Assembly: GCF_004011695.2 (NCBI RefSeq)
Contig: NC_082406.1
Span: 434,001 to 498,000, forward strand
Reading direction: 5' to 3'
Length of the DNA stretch: 64,000 bases
From: Ascochyta rabiei
Lineage: Eukaryota > Ascomycota > Dothideomycetes > Pleosporales > Didymellaceae
Shown here: positions 22,115 through 35,122 of the stretch, in pieces
Layout of the letters: each line of letters begins with the position of its first letter
Numbering within the stretch: position 1 is the first letter of the stretch
Translations under genes and position numbers: made by a program
Notes under the pieces: model-generated
The model's input: the letters and a program-made list of their open reading frames with translations, nothing else
Databases searched by the model: none
What the model was told of the DNA's origin: nothing

Positions 22115-22370
22115 ACCAGCTTGCGATGGGTCATTAGATTGTGCTTTCCTTGTGTTCTAGTTCATTTGTTCGAGGATCGGTGCGAAAGCGACTGGAAATC
22201 CTTTGTCCTTTTTAGTCTGATGCAAACGTCTTGCTATTATTGAGTGTGCCTTTGCAAAGTCGGTCGTGTTGGTGGTTCCGCGCCCGACGTGACCTGAGGA
22301 TCATGGCGCATTGAGATTGACGTGTCGGCAATGCAACGTGTTTCGTTGCAGACATCTCGATTTCCTGATA
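22115..22370. other. 3' flank of the surface-protein gene
   Basis: Ordinary unique DNA up to the TA dinucleotide (22369-22370) that borders the foldback element. Confidence 0.6.
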
Positions 22371-22720
22371 CCGTGTCTGTGCGCGCAACGCCCAGATTCG
22401 CGCAACGCCCGCTTTTTACTAGTAAAAACACCAAAATCTCTTATTTTAAAAGCTAATTATCTCTACTATTAGTAGAGATAAAGCCTAACTTTCTATTAGA
22501 AGGATACTCTGTTTATATAGATCTATAAGCTAGTAGTAATTTTATTCTATAATATATAGTATTAGCTATAATAATAATTTTTACTAGTAGAGTAAAAGTT
22601 CTAAAACTTTAATAAAACTCTTAGATATTAAAATTTAGAGCATAAACCCTAGTCTTTAGAGTATCCTTAGTACAGGACTTTTTTTAGTATCTAGCATAGT
22701 TCCTTATATATACTACTTTT
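22371..22720 (+). repeat. left inverted arm of foldback element
   Basis: Starts CCGTGTCTGTGCGCGCAACG after a TA and aligns with the reverse complement of 37274-37623 over about 350 nt, with scattered, mostly C/T or G/A differences. Confidence 0.93.
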
Positions 22721-22729
22721 AGCTACTTT

Positions 22730-22884
22730 TATTATAGGCTTAGACCTTGTCTAAGCCTTAAGCAAGATAGGGCGGTTACGTGCCCTACAGACATATTAGA
22801 AGGACACGCAACATGTTACCTCCTTAAGAGATACAATACTATATTAACCCTTATTATATCCTACCCTAAGGCTAGTCTATAATA
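22730..22884 (+). repeat. 5' LTR of copy B (155 nt)
   Basis: TATTATAGGC to CTATAATA. Preceded by ACTTT. Full-length match to 37096-37250. Confidence 0.88.
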
Positions 22885-22899
22885 TTTATATCTCTTCTT

Positions 22900-25691
22900 C
22901 TAGGAGAACAGCTAGCACTTATACTATGTTAGCTAGCTCCTAGAATAACCTCTTAGATAAATCTGTCTCCTTAGCCCTTTAGGAATTTATAGCCTAGATA
23001 TTATAGTTTATAATAAACTTATAGTAAGCCTTATCTACTACTAATAAGTATATAGTATTACTTAAATATAATAACTTTAATATATATGTGTTTGTAGAGT
23101 CCCTAGCATAAATAGCTAACGCCTGTACTAGACCTGCGTCTATAGTCCTATTATCCTCCTTAGAAGCAACGCTGTACCTATTAACGTCTACCCTAGCCCC
23201 TAACCTGCCTTATAAAGTGCTGTTTTTAGCGTCTACTCTAGGCCTATATGCCCCTATATAGACATCTACAGCCTATAGAAAACCTTTTCCTATAGGTAAG
23301 GCCTTTACTAGGGACAAATCCTTATTTAAGGCGTAGTAGGTTATAATAGAATATAAGCTACAGGCAGATATGTCCTTTATTAGTAGGCTATAGGATATAT
23401 TTACTTTTATATAGTTCTAGCTTAGTACGTCTGTATAACAAGATATAGCTCTATTCTATAAGATTAGGGGTACCTAAGGTGTGTAGAGCGTAGAGGACTT
23501 CCTAGCATACCTAGAATTCTGCTACAGCAACAACTACAGCTAGAAACAGGCCTAGGCAAAACTAGAAAGCGTCTGTTAAGGTCCTAACAAGTTGTTCTTA
23601 GACTTTTTTATCTAGTTTAAGCAGCTACTAGTATAAAGTAGCAGCCTCTACTAGGACAGAGAACAGCGCCTATTAAAGCTCTGCTAGGCCCTAAACGCAA
23701 ATATCTATAATATAGTAATAAACTAAGGAGTAACTTATATAGATTATAATATAGCTGTTATAGAGTATAAGTCTATTACTGTAGACGTTAAGACTATAGC
23801 TATAGAAAACTAGCTACGCTACACCCCTACCTAGACACTACCTAAGTATAACAGGGACAGCAATATTAAGATAACAGTTATATCTGCAGTTTACACTAGC
23901 AGTAGTACTAAGTATAGGGGTTAGAAGTAGTCTGCTCCTAACTAGGCTATGTAGGTTCCTAATAAGGTATTTTAGTAATGCTAGGAGGCTAACCTATGTA
24001 CCTGTTGCAGTAAAGGGGGACATATTTACTAGGATTACGCTAACGCAGTAGTAACTACAGTGTAAGCAGTAATAATCTTAGGTAAGAAAGAGGCTAGTTT
24101 ATATAGGGGAAACTAGCTACTCCTAATATAAGTCTAAGTTAGGAGCGCTGTAGGAGTATATTAGTAGAGGAGACTACTAGTATAGGGGTATTACAGGCTA
24201 CTAGGGAAGCTATTATAGACTCTATAGATAAGCCCCTATTCTATATTCTATTATTTATTAATAGGGTAATTTAGGCTAACACACTAGTAGACTTAGGGTA
24301 TAAATGCTTTAGTGTAGTAAACAATAACTTTACTATGCGCTTAGAAGGAGACTTTGTTAAGGTACTGCTATAATACTTAGTATAAGTAGTAGGCACAAGT
24401 AGAAAGTCTATAATTTCCTGTTTAGTCCTATTTAGGTATAACTTAGATAAGTAGCACTTGTAGGCTGTAGCCTACGTAGTACTAGGTCTAAGCTAGGATA
24501 TTATTCTAGGGAAGCCCTAGCTCTAATAAGAGGGGGTAGTGTTAGACGTAGAAAAGGGTACACTAAGGATATAATAGGTAGGGAACCTTATAGTTTATTA
24601 GTCCTTATAGTATATAGTAAATATTTATATAGCTCTCCTATTAGTAACTAAGTTTAATAAGACCCTAGCTAAAAGGCTCTAGAAGCGCCTGCCTAGGGAC
24701 TAGTTTGTTTCTACAAGCCTCTATAACATTACTAAAATCCTTTTAGTTTAATCTCTAGGAGCGTAAGGGACGGCGGAGGAGGTAGACCCTCTTCCCCCTA
24801 AATTAGTCTAGTTTTAGGACCTATTTAATAAGACTAAGGCCTCTAGCCTTCTCCTATATAGGGGCTAGATAGATTACTATATACAGTTATAACGCAACTA
24901 GTCTAGGAAGGAGGAGCCTCTACCCTAGGGCCCTCTATATAACATGCTAAGGGACTAGCTACTTAAGCTATAGAAACAGGTGTTAGCACTAATAGACAAG
25001 GGGTAGATCTACGCCTCCTCTTCCCTAGTAGGGGCCCTAGTTCTACTAGTTAAAAAGTCCTCTAGTGGGTAGCGTATATGCGTAGACTATTACACACTTA
25101 ATAGTATTATAATTGCTAACTAGTACCTACTTTCTTTTATTAAGGAGACGTTACGTACACTAGGGGGTGCCTACTAGTTCTTTAAGGTTAATATCTGTTT
25201 AGTATTTTATAGGATTTATATTATAGAAGGAGATAAGTACCTTACTACGTTCTGTACCTATTTTAGGCTCTTTAAGTAGCTAGTTTGCCTGTTTAGCCTG
25301 GCTAGAGCACTAGTATCCTTCTAGCGTTATATTAACAGCGCGCTTTAGGAGACATTAGGCGACTATACTACTACGTACCTAGATAGTATCCTTATTTATA
25401 GTAGCAGGTCTAGGACAGACTACTTAGGGAAGGTTAGCAGAGTTCTTATGCTCCTACGCAATGTAGGGCTGTATCTAGATCCTAAGAAGTGCGTATTTGT
25501 AATAAAGGAAGTATACTACCTAGGATATATTATAGAAGCTAGAAAGGACATTTATCCTAACCCTAAGAAGGTTAAGGCTATCTATAATTAGGAAGCCCTA
25601 CAGTCTTTACGCAGGGTCTGCAGTTTCCTAGGGTTTACTAACTTCTACTAGGACTTTATCCTAGCCTCCTCTAATATTACTGCCCTACTTA
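22900..25691 (+). pseudogene. gag-protease-RT relic of copy B
   Basis: With TAG read as former Gln/Trp, a plus-strand frame shows a gag zinc knuckle at 23997-24038 (CTCCSKGGHIY then DY; the last Cys of CX2CX4HX4C is now Tyr). A protease block follows around 24280-24520 (NTLVDLGYKCFSVVN, then LSQDIILGKP). The RT domain spans about 24840-25690 with SSSLVGALVLLVKKSSSGQR and the active-site box YLDSILIYS at 25376-25405; the second catalytic Asp of YLDD is Ser here. It stops at 25691-25696, where element C is inserted, and resumes at 32997. Confidence 0.88.
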
Positions 25692-25696
25692 ATTAA

Positions 25697-25898
25697 TGTA
25701 AAGAATGTACAAAGCGATCACGAGGGAGGATAGGGTTAAAGAGGATAGCAGGTGTATTAAGGTACGTAGTGTGTAGTAACAAGACTAATTGCTAGAGTAT
25801 TAGTAATAACCTCTAACACCTTTATATAGTCTGGGCTGACTAGCCCTATAGTAGCTCGCCAAGACAGGCAGAGGTACCTCTAGGCCCAGCGCCTAACA
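25697..25898 (-). repeat. left LTR of element C (202 nt)
   Basis: TGTAAAGAATG to CGCCTAACA; aligns end to end with 32790-32991. ATTAA precedes it. Confidence 0.95.
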
Positions 25899-26444
25899 AT
25901 GCCTCCCTTCTCTAGATTGTTTGGCTTAAACAATAGTATAATTAGCAATACTATATTATTTTAGCCTAGCTTTAGACGTGTTTACTCTGTCTATCCTGTT
26001 ATAGCTAATTCTAACTAGGTTTAGACGTTTTAGACGCCTTGTAAGGCTAGATAGGGCTTAATACTAATTCTACCTTTACCTAGTAAAAGTTAAACAGAAA
26101 TCCTCTCTTACCTCTTACTTTACCTCTAGGGTCTAGGCAGCCGCCTGCGCAGGCTAAAGCTCTAACTAGGTAGCTGGCAGCATATAAGCTATCTATACCC
26201 CTAGTTTTATTAGTTACTACTACATCCTACTTTATTTTAGTAAGTACTAACCTATTCTGTCTAGCACTTTTGTAAGGATAGCTAAGGGATTTTCTAGGTC
26301 TTTCTAGCACGTTCTAACATGTTTTGGCAGATAGTACTACACAACACGCCTTAGTAACTTTTTTAGACTGCTCCTAACTACTACTACCCACTACTAACTG
26401 TTACTAACTATTACTAACTACTATTTGCTATAGCTGTTATGTTA

Positions 26445-27450
26445 ATGCCTGCTTGCTGTAAGATTAACATTGCTAAGAACAGTAGGACTGCTAAGTAGTG
26501 CTGTATAATCTGTCTCTACTACATTACTAATAGTAATGTCTATAGGGACTGTTGTTTCTCTGCTAACCTAGCTTTATAGGGTAGCCTGCGTTATAGGGAC
26601 GCCTAGGCCTACTACTACAGAGAGTGTTATAATAGCAATAAGAATTACCTATTAGTACGTGTTTTATCTCCTTTTAGCTTGTTTTAGTATCTTTTAACAC
26701 GTTTAGGGCCCTAATAAGTACGCTAATAGCTATTTAAGGCTTTCTAGCAATATAGCGCGCCTTTACTCTAGTTACTACCTAGTTACTACTGCTTATGCTA
26801 CTATTGTTAATATAGCTAGCGTTAAGATTACCTCTATAATACTTGCTACTACTACGCCTATGTCTATTAATAAGAAGACTGTAATAGGCAAGTCTATTGT
26901 TAAATAGGCTAGCTTATTACTAGGTATAATTTAAGAGTATATTCTGTCTCTTTTTAGCTTATTATAGCATAATCTAACCTTTGTAGGAACTATTTGCTGC
27001 AGGAAGAGCTGCTTACGCTCTATAATAGCCACACTTACATACGTAAGTTGACCTTATTAAGCATCTATATTAAGAAGTAAGATTAATCTAAGGCTAGCGC
27101 TGTTAAGGCTAAGATAAAGCAAAAGAAGATATTAGAGGAGAGTAGTGGCAAGTCTAATCTAGACGCGCCTATTACCCCCTGTAAGAAGGTATTATAGCAC
27201 GTTTTAACCTATTTTAATAATGTCTAACTTCTTTTATAGTTAAAGTACCAGATTACAGGTACTAGAAAGACCCTTAGTTAACTCTAGGAGGAGTAGGAGG
27301 AGCAGGAGGCTGCTAAGCAGGCTGCTGCCGACGCTGCTGCTACCGCTGCTGCTGCTAAGAAGCCTTGTAGTAGTTGTAAGGCTACTACTTATACCTATAG
27401 TAGTAGTTGTAGTTAGTAGATATTCCTTATAATAGAAGGTTTAGATTAAT
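26445..27450 (+). pseudogene. antisense reading frame in the 3' part of element C, function unknown
   Basis: Between the chromodomain and the left LTR of C lies a plus-strand frame, opposite to pol, of about 330 codons with no TGA and no frameshift; its stops are TAG or TAA, explainable as RIP of CAG, TGG and CAA. It starts ATG at 26445 with a Cys-rich part (MPACCKINIAKNSRTAK, later CCIICLYYI and VYRDCCFSANL). Later come a charged helical part (KIKQKKILEESSGKSNLD), an Ala-rich helix (AAADAAATAAAAKK) and KPCSSCKATTYTYSSSC at the end. I do not recognise a family. It could be an accessory gene of the element or captured host sequence. Confidence 0.45.
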
Positions 27451-27779
27451 AATACCTAAGTTTGTAGTTAGTAGATAGTTTTAGACTAATATAGCAATTA
27501 GGTGCATTACACTCTTAGATAGTCTAAATAATACTAGAAAGGTGTTCTTCTATACTAATTTTTCTATATTTGCTTATAATTATAACTGTATAACGTAGCG
27601 TATAACTTTCTTTATCTCCTTATATTAGAAATAGCTATAATAGGCTAAAAGATGTCTACTTTAGCTAGTCTATATTTCTTAGGGTAAGGTAGGGTTATGT
27701 TTTCCCTTAGCATAAACTATTAAATATTTATTAATTAAAAACCCCCTATAGGGAAAAATCATAATTAAGTAAAGGTATT

Positions 27780-30700
27780 TAGCCTTTTTAGTCCCCCCCT
27801 TTTTTAAACTTTAACCTTAATATCTTATTACGCAGTCTAAGTAGTTACTTTATTATTTTCTAGTATTGTTTTAGCCCTTCTTTAGAAAGATTTGTACTAA
27901 TTTCCTAGGAATTTTCTAAGTTAGGGAATCTGTCCTACTTAATAAGGTATTCCTACTGTCTATTAGCTAGTTACCTTCTATTAATAACTTTTTCTACATC
28001 CTATACCTTCTTCTCCCTCTTAACTATAGGTTTTTGTATTTATCTCTATATAATTAGGAGTTAGCTTCTTAGTGTGTATAGGTCTAGTAGTAACGCATAG
28101 AATACTAGGTAGATCCCTTTTATTTCTAGCAGGTCTACTCTGTATACACTAGGGCTAATCTAGGCTGTAATAGTCCTAGGTCCTAGGTATTTCTAGTCTA
28201 GCTTCTTTTTTAGGCGTACTGTCCTAATGTTCTTACTAGAGACTAGTACCTTGTTACCTACTTTAAAGGGTGCTAGTAGTTATTTCTTATCTAAGTGTTT
28301 CTTTTAATACTTATTTAACTTTTCTATATTTGCTTTGCAGGTAGCCTATAAGGAAATAACTCTAGCAGCTAATTCCTTTGTAAGGGGAGATTCTCTGCCT
28401 TTTAATGCTGAAGTAGGCTAATCTGTGCCCCTTAGATCTATACTATAATAGGCTTAGAAAGGTGTTACCTTTATAGATGCGTAAATGCTATTATTGTACA
28501 TAAATTCTGCAATTAAAATCTATAGGGCCTAATTGTTTTATTCTAGAGTACAGTAGCAATATAAGCACTGTTTAAGAGTCTGATTTTGCCTTTCTGTTTA
28601 GCTATCTGTCTAGGGATAATAGGCTAACGTTAAGACTTGTCTTAAGTTTAAATAGTAGTTAAAGGTTTCCTACATCTTTAAGTTTATTAGCAGCCCTTAT
28701 TCTAAGATAATTTGTGCTGGCGCGCTGTAAAAGTAGATAATATCTCTAATCTAGGTATATGCTAGATCTTTTCTATCCTAATTAGCCCTAGCTAGTATAT
28801 AGTGTGACATTTTAGTTAGTTTATATACTACTACTAGTATAGAGTTATACACTTGCCTAGCTACCTTACTAGAAGGTAATTCTGTAATAAAATCTATTGT
28901 TACGTCCTTCTATAGTTAGCTTAGCACTAGTAAAGGTTATAATAACCTGTATAGTTTATATTAGGCAGCAGTTAATCTCCTATATACTAAGTAGTTGTAG
29001 CAGTAGTTAGATACGTCCTTAGTAATGCCCTTCTAGGTGTATCTGCGCTAAATCTTCTCTAAGGTCCTTTATGCTCTAAAGTGTGCTAATATTAGGTTAT
29101 TATAATGTTCTTTAATTACTTATACTTTATCTTTTAGCCTTATAAGCAAGATGCGCTTCTCCTTAGCTATATTGTCTTTTTCTAGGTTATTTAGTCCTAT
29201 TTTAATGTTGCTTAACTCTTTTTTTATGCTAGAGAGTTTGTCTGTGTTATCTAAGTCCGTTGTTAGCTCTATATAACTGTTCTCTCTTAACTCTTCTCTT
29301 TTAAGATCCCTTATGTCCTTTCTTTCTTTTACAGACAAACAAAGGGTTATAGCTGCTACTAGGGGAGTATTAGGTTTCCTCCTAGTTAGGATCTCCTAAA
29401 GCAGTTATATAAAAGCCTTATTGTACTTTTATAAGGGGTCTTATACCTTTCTTATATAATTAGAACGCTGTAAAGGTCTATCCGCAGAGTTTATAGACTC
29501 TAGGCAATAAGTAATTACAAAGTTAAACTTAGGTAATACTAAGTATGCCCTTACTTGCTAATAACTAAGAACCTTTATCTCTATAAACTATTTTAGGTTT
29601 TAGTAATGTGTTAGGATCTTAAAGAAGGTACTGTCTAAGTATCTTCGCTAATGCTGTAGGCTCTAGACAATTGCAAGAAGTTCCTAGTTGTAAGTATTAT
29701 AGTTGTACTCTGCTTAGATTAACTTCTTTAAATAGAAGTCCATAGGCCTCTATTAGGCCAGCTTCCCCTCCCTAGGGACTAGTTAACTGAGGATTCCTGA
29801 GATAGCGCCTCTAGAGGCATCTACTTCTATCCTAGTCTGTCTCCTAGGTATAAAATAAACTAAGATAGGTACGTTAATAAATAAATCCTTTATATTCTAG
29901 AAAGCTTATAGGGATTCTTTGCTTAGCTTAAGAGGCTAACTCTCCTCCTTCCTTATTGCTTAACTAGATTTGGCAGAATTTGGCCCTTTCTAGGTTAATT
30001 AGGTTAATAGCAGGGCTAATTTAGAGAACCCTGTAATAAACCTCTAATTGTAGTTTATAAAGCCTATAAATACTTAGATATTATAAACTGTGCGCAGAAT
30101 TAGCTATTCTTAGATTATTTTAACCCTATCTAGGTTAATGCTTACCCCTTTAGGTAAGACTATGTACCTAAGGTACTCTATCTGTTAATAGTGCTATTTA
30201 GACTTATCTAAGTGTATATAGAGGTTTACTTTACAAAGCCTCTCTAAGACCTCCTTAATATGTCTAACGTAGTCTTCCTCTGTCTTAGAGTATACTAATA
30301 TGTTGTCTAGATACACAATATAAGTTATATTAACTAATCCTATTAGTACCTTATTTATATAGGCCTAAAATTAGGCAGAAGTATTTGTAAGTCTAAACAG
30401 CATTACTGTGTACTTAAAATGTCTATACCTGGTTTAAAAAGTAGTCTTCTACTTATCCCCTTTCTTAATTTAGATATAGTAATATGCCTTACGTACATCT
30501 ATTTTAGTATAGAACTTAGCTTACGCTAGTTGTTCTAGTAACTCTATAATTAGTAGCAATAGATAGTAGTGTTTAACTATTATCTTGTTTAGACCTCTAT
30601 AGTCTACACACAGTTATAGGTTACTGTCTTTCTTCTTTAAAAAGAGAATAGGCGCCCCTGCTAGCAACCTTAAGTGTTTTATCTAGCCACGTTATAGATA

Positions 30701-32700
30701 TTCTGCTAGATACTTCCTTAGTATCTTTAATTCTGTTGCAGAGAGCATATATAATAGTTAGTAGGGGGAATTAACTCCTTCTGTAATATTAATTGCTAGG
30801 TTATGCTCTCTATGCTCTAGTAGGACCTAAGCATTATCCTCTATTCCTAAGTACGCATATTTGTAATACACTTCTAGAATTAGGCCCTTTTTAGCAGATA
30901 TTAGGTTATATGTACCTACTAAGTTTACTATATATATATAAACATCTGCTAAGGGACTTCTTATAGTGCGTTTAAACTCTTTAGCATCTTTTAACACTAT
31001 TTTCTTTAGTTTAGAAGAGTCCCTATACTTCTTCCCTTAGAAGAGTATACGCTAGCTTAAATAACTTAGCTTAGGGTTTATCTAGTTAATCTAGAGTAAT
31101 CTAAGGTATATCTTGTACCTTTGTAGGTCTATAACTACAAAAGGTATCTGTTAGACCTCCTGTCTTCTACAGGAGTTAATAATAGATACTTCTGCTGTAG
31201 TTACTCTGTAGATAGGTAACTCTGCTCTGCCTACACCTTTAGCCACTATTTTATTTAATAGTATAACCTCTAGATCCTGCTCCTTTACTAGAAGAACTAA
31301 ATTAAGTTTAGTTATAACCCTCTATCTATTAAGGCTTCTACGTTCTCTGTGTTACCTATAGATACTTTAACTGTAAGTAGGTGTATATGTTCTAGGTACA
31401 CTACCTTATAAAGAGAGATATTTTTCTTCTTTTTCTTAGATAATTTAATATAGGCTATAAGAGAGGAGATTAGCTCTTAGGTCCCTTGTCTTTTCCTAAC
31501 TTATCTAGAGCAGGGTCTTTCTAGTTTAACTTTAGCTTTAGGCAGTTAGGGTAGTAGTAACTAGTTTCTCTGCACTTAAGGTACGCGTTTTGTGTCTTAT
31601 GTAGCCTATCTTAGCACTTTTTACCCTTTACTAGCTCCTTACAGAACTTCTTAGACTTAAATAACTTTTTTAGGGTTTTTATATTCCTTTCTAACCTAGA
31701 GTTACTAAATTAGCGCTTCTATAGTCCTTTGTTAGTTATCTTACCCTTAGCTAGAGTCTTCTTAGGTAGCTGTTAGCTATAATAACCTAGTCTCTAGTTA
31801 ATAATGTTAGCTTATTCCTCTACCTTTAGGATTATGTCTCTTTAATTATAGGGCATAAGGAATAAGTCCTTTTATATACTAGAGAGCAGTATAGTAATAT
31901 ATTCTAGAACCTAAAGCTCTAGCGTATATAAGTTGCCTAGTTCCTCCTATAGTAGATATATAAAATCTAACATATCTGTAAGGAACTAAGATTTCTACTA
32001 CTTATATTACTTTAAGGATTTATACGCTGCTTACTTGCGTTTAGCTAGCGTTCCTAGAGTATCTAGCATAATTATTTTTAGCTCTTGCTACGTTAGTTCC
32101 TAGGTTAGCTGATTACAGTAGTTAGTTGTGCAGTAGGCCTGCTATAACATCTTTAGGTTCTCTAAGAGGTACCTTATACTAAAGTTAATCTTTTGTTCCT
32201 CTATAAAGAAATTAACTAAAGATTAGAGAAAGTATCCTTTATAATCTCTCTTCTAATAGTTGTATTTAGTGCAGTTACGCTTTACATACTTCTATAGGGG
32301 TTTAGGTTATAGAAGATTTATAGATAGGGAAGATTGTAGTTTCTCTACCTCTTTTAGTACTTTTTAGAAGGATAGAATTATTACTAGATCTCCTTTGTTG
32401 TATTTACGTCTAAGTTTATAAAGAAAGGAAAGTTTCTTATAGTCTTTTATCTCTTATAACTATTTATGCAAGTTTTCTAACTCCTATTATTAATTACCTA
32501 CTTCTAGGCTATTCTGGCCTTCTTTAGCTAAAGCTGCCCTATAGATGTAAATTCTAGGGTAAGGTGTACTGCCTAGAGGACCTATAGATCCTCTTAAGGT
32601 ACTACAGACACTTAGTGTCTGTTAAGGTATCTTCTTATCTGCAGAGGGAGGTGTTACCTTACGCTCTACCAGCTCTCCTACAGGTAGGTTGTCTTAGTCC
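27780..32700 (-). pseudogene. gag-pol relic of element C
   Basis: Minus-strand motifs in order: a cysteine-bearing gag end and Lys-rich stretch (about 31560-31400), a protease start near 31320, the RT box VYLDNILVYSKTEED at 30271-30316 (GAC of YLDD now AAC, a RIP change), and the integrase with VTIDFITELPSS near 28890 and YYPQTDS near 28610. A DNA-binding tail follows, then a chromodomain remnant QEYLIK near 27940-27965 followed by TAG where the conserved Trp is expected. Dozens of TAG stops. The one open frame left, 29120-29338, is a charged linker segment of this protein. Confidence 0.88.
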
Positions 32701-32789
32701 CTCTCGAAAGACAGTAAGCCTAGATAATTTAGTTTAAGACTTATAGTAGCTTAGGTCTATCTTAAATTACAATATAAGAGTAATTAGAA

Positions 32790-32991
32790 TATAAAGAATA
32801 TACAAAGCAATTATAAAGGAGGATAGAGTTAAAGAGGATAGTAGGTGTATTAAGGTACGTAGTGTGTAGTACCAAGACTAATTACTAGAGTATTAGTAAT
32901 AACCTCTAACACCTTTATATAGTCTGGGCTGACTAGCCCTATAGTAGCTTGCTAAGACAGGTAGAGGTACCTCTAGGCCCAGCGCCTAACA
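32790..32991 (-). repeat. right LTR of element C (202 nt)
   Basis: Starts TATAAAGAATA where the left LTR has TGTAAAGAATG; most differences are A or T here against G or C in the left copy. ATTAA follows. Confidence 0.95.
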
Positions 32992-32996
32992 ATTAA

Positions 32997-35122
32997 CTTA
33001 TAGGGAAGGATATCCTGTTTAGGTAGGGGCAGGAGAAGGACGCAGCGTTCTACTAGCTAAAGAACGCATTTATAACAGAACTAGTCCTAGCCTAGTAGAA
33101 CCCTAAGTAAGAAACACTATTAGAGGCAGACTACTCTAGTAAGGCGCTAGGTAGCTGCCTTTCTTAATAGTATAGGAAGGTGCTTTGCCTAGTAGCGTAT
33201 TACTCTGCTATACTTATAATAGAACAACAGAACTACACTATCTATAATAAGGGGTTAACTACTGTTATAAAGTGCCTAATGGTCTAGGCAGCTAAATTAG
33301 GGTCTGTTGCTAGGCTGTTTACTATCCTAACTAACTATAAGAACCTCTAGTACTTTACTACAGCGCGCAGGCTAAGTAAGAGGCAGCACTAATAGGTAGA
33401 GGAGCTGTTAAAGTTCTATTTCTACCTTTACTTCTGCCTAGGGCGCCTAGCAGCCTAACTAGATACGCTGAGCTGCTAGGAACAGGACTATAATAGGAGG
33501 TTAGGGGGGGTCTATAGGATAATAACCCTAGTTTTAGTGTTAGTAGTTAGTACACTAGGCCCTAGTATACTTCTACTTTTTATTAATACGTATATATAAT
33601 TACTGTAGAATAAAGGTGTTTAGCAGGACGTAGGGTATATAGTGCGCCTGTCTACTATCTGTAATAGGGCCTACTAGTTCCCTCCTAAGGCTAAGACTAC
33701 TTAGTAAATTGCAGATTGCACACTTAGTGCTTATAGCATGCTGCTGTAGCGTAGGGTTATATAGCTTCTGTGTTAGAAGCTACTTATAACTATAATAATC
33801 TAAAGGGCACATAAATCTAACCTAATAGGCTATCTAGAGGCTAACGCCACGTTCTACATTGTTAGACGTAACTTCTACTAGAAGGGGATGTTATAGGATG
33901 TTTAGCGTTATATCTATAACTACTACTATTTTAGCACGCATATGTTATAGCGCTAACAGTAGAGATTACTTTAGCTATTACCTATTACTAACTGTTTTTA
34001 GTCCTAGATTTTAATAGACTTTATATTTAACCTTTCTTAGGCTAATAAGGACGCACTGCGCTATCTCCTAGTTATTATAGATTGCCTCTTTAAGTATGTG
34101 TAACTTAAAGCAATAACTTCTATAACAACAGAATATTACACTAAGGTCTTCTGCAACACGTAGTAGCAGTTCTAGGGCTTTTTAAGCGCTATTATTACAG
34201 ACTGCAGCTTAGACTAGCTAGGATGTTTTTAGATAATAATGTGTAGCCTTATAGGGGTAGACTAGCTACTCTCTACAGCCTACTACCCCTAGACAGATAG
34301 AGGGATAGAGCGTACTAACTAAGAGGTATAGGCAGTCCTATAGGTTATAGTTAACTTTAAGCAGAATAACTAGCCTAACTATCTTCTAGCCTACTAACTA
34401 GCACTTAATAATTACAACTCTTTAGTTACTAGGGTTAGTTCTAACCTACTCCTCTACAGTTATAATGTAGACCTCCTGCAGACAACAGTGCTACTAACTG
34501 TTAGCTAGAACACGCTATAGGGACAGGCAGTCTATTTCCTAGACTACCTTTAGTAAGGTACAGAGCTTATCTAGGCAGCTATAGCATAGGTGTAATAACA
34601 CACCTAGAACGCAACAGACTGTAGCTATAGGCCTGCAGAGTAGTACTATATAGGAGATAGAGTGTAGTTTTCCCTCTATAACGTAAAAACTAATAGGCTA
34701 AGCTAGAAGCTTAACTAGTTATAAGCCTAGTACACAGTAGTTGCAGTTCCTACCCCTCTAACTATTACTCTAGATTTACTAGGTAACCTCTATAAGACAG
34801 TGTATATAGACCTACTAGAACACGCAGCTTCTAACCTATTACTAACACAGCGCCTGCAGGAAAGTAGACTAGGCATGCTAGTTGTCCTAGAGGAGGACAA
34901 CCTAACCCTAGCTAAATAGGAGGTAGAGTCTATCCTAAAAGAAAAGAGGGCCTGTAGGCAGAACAAGTTATAAGTTCTAGTTAAATAGAAAGGATATATA
35001 AAGCTAATATAGGAACTACTAAAGGCGTTATAGGATATAACAGTATAGGAGGTCTTTATAGTAATACACACAGCATATTTAAAACAGATATAGAGAAGAA
35101 GAAACTTTTATTATTTATAATA
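32997..35122 (+). pseudogene. RT end, RNase H, integrase, chromodomain relic of copy B
   Basis: Continues the RT frame after element C. RNase H motifs ADYSSKALGSCLSQ (near 33130) and NYTIYNKGLTTVIKCL (near 33236) are readable, then LTNYKNLQYFTTARRLSKRQ. The integrase and chromodomain-like tail follow as in copy A at an offset of about 33457. Many TAG stops. Confidence 0.9.

Larger units (their letters stand above)
25697..32991 (-). mobile_element. chromodomain Ty3/gypsy element C, nested in copy B, opposite strand
   Basis: About 7.3 kb with 202-nt LTRs at 25697-25898 and 32790-32991 and a perfect target duplication ATTAA (25692-25696, 32992-32996). Genes run on the minus strand, gag at the right, chromodomain near 27950. 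The left LTR keeps TGTAAAG...CTAACA ends; the right LTR is more RIP-altered (TATAAAG). It inserted after copy B, since it splits B's RT. Confidence 0.93.
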
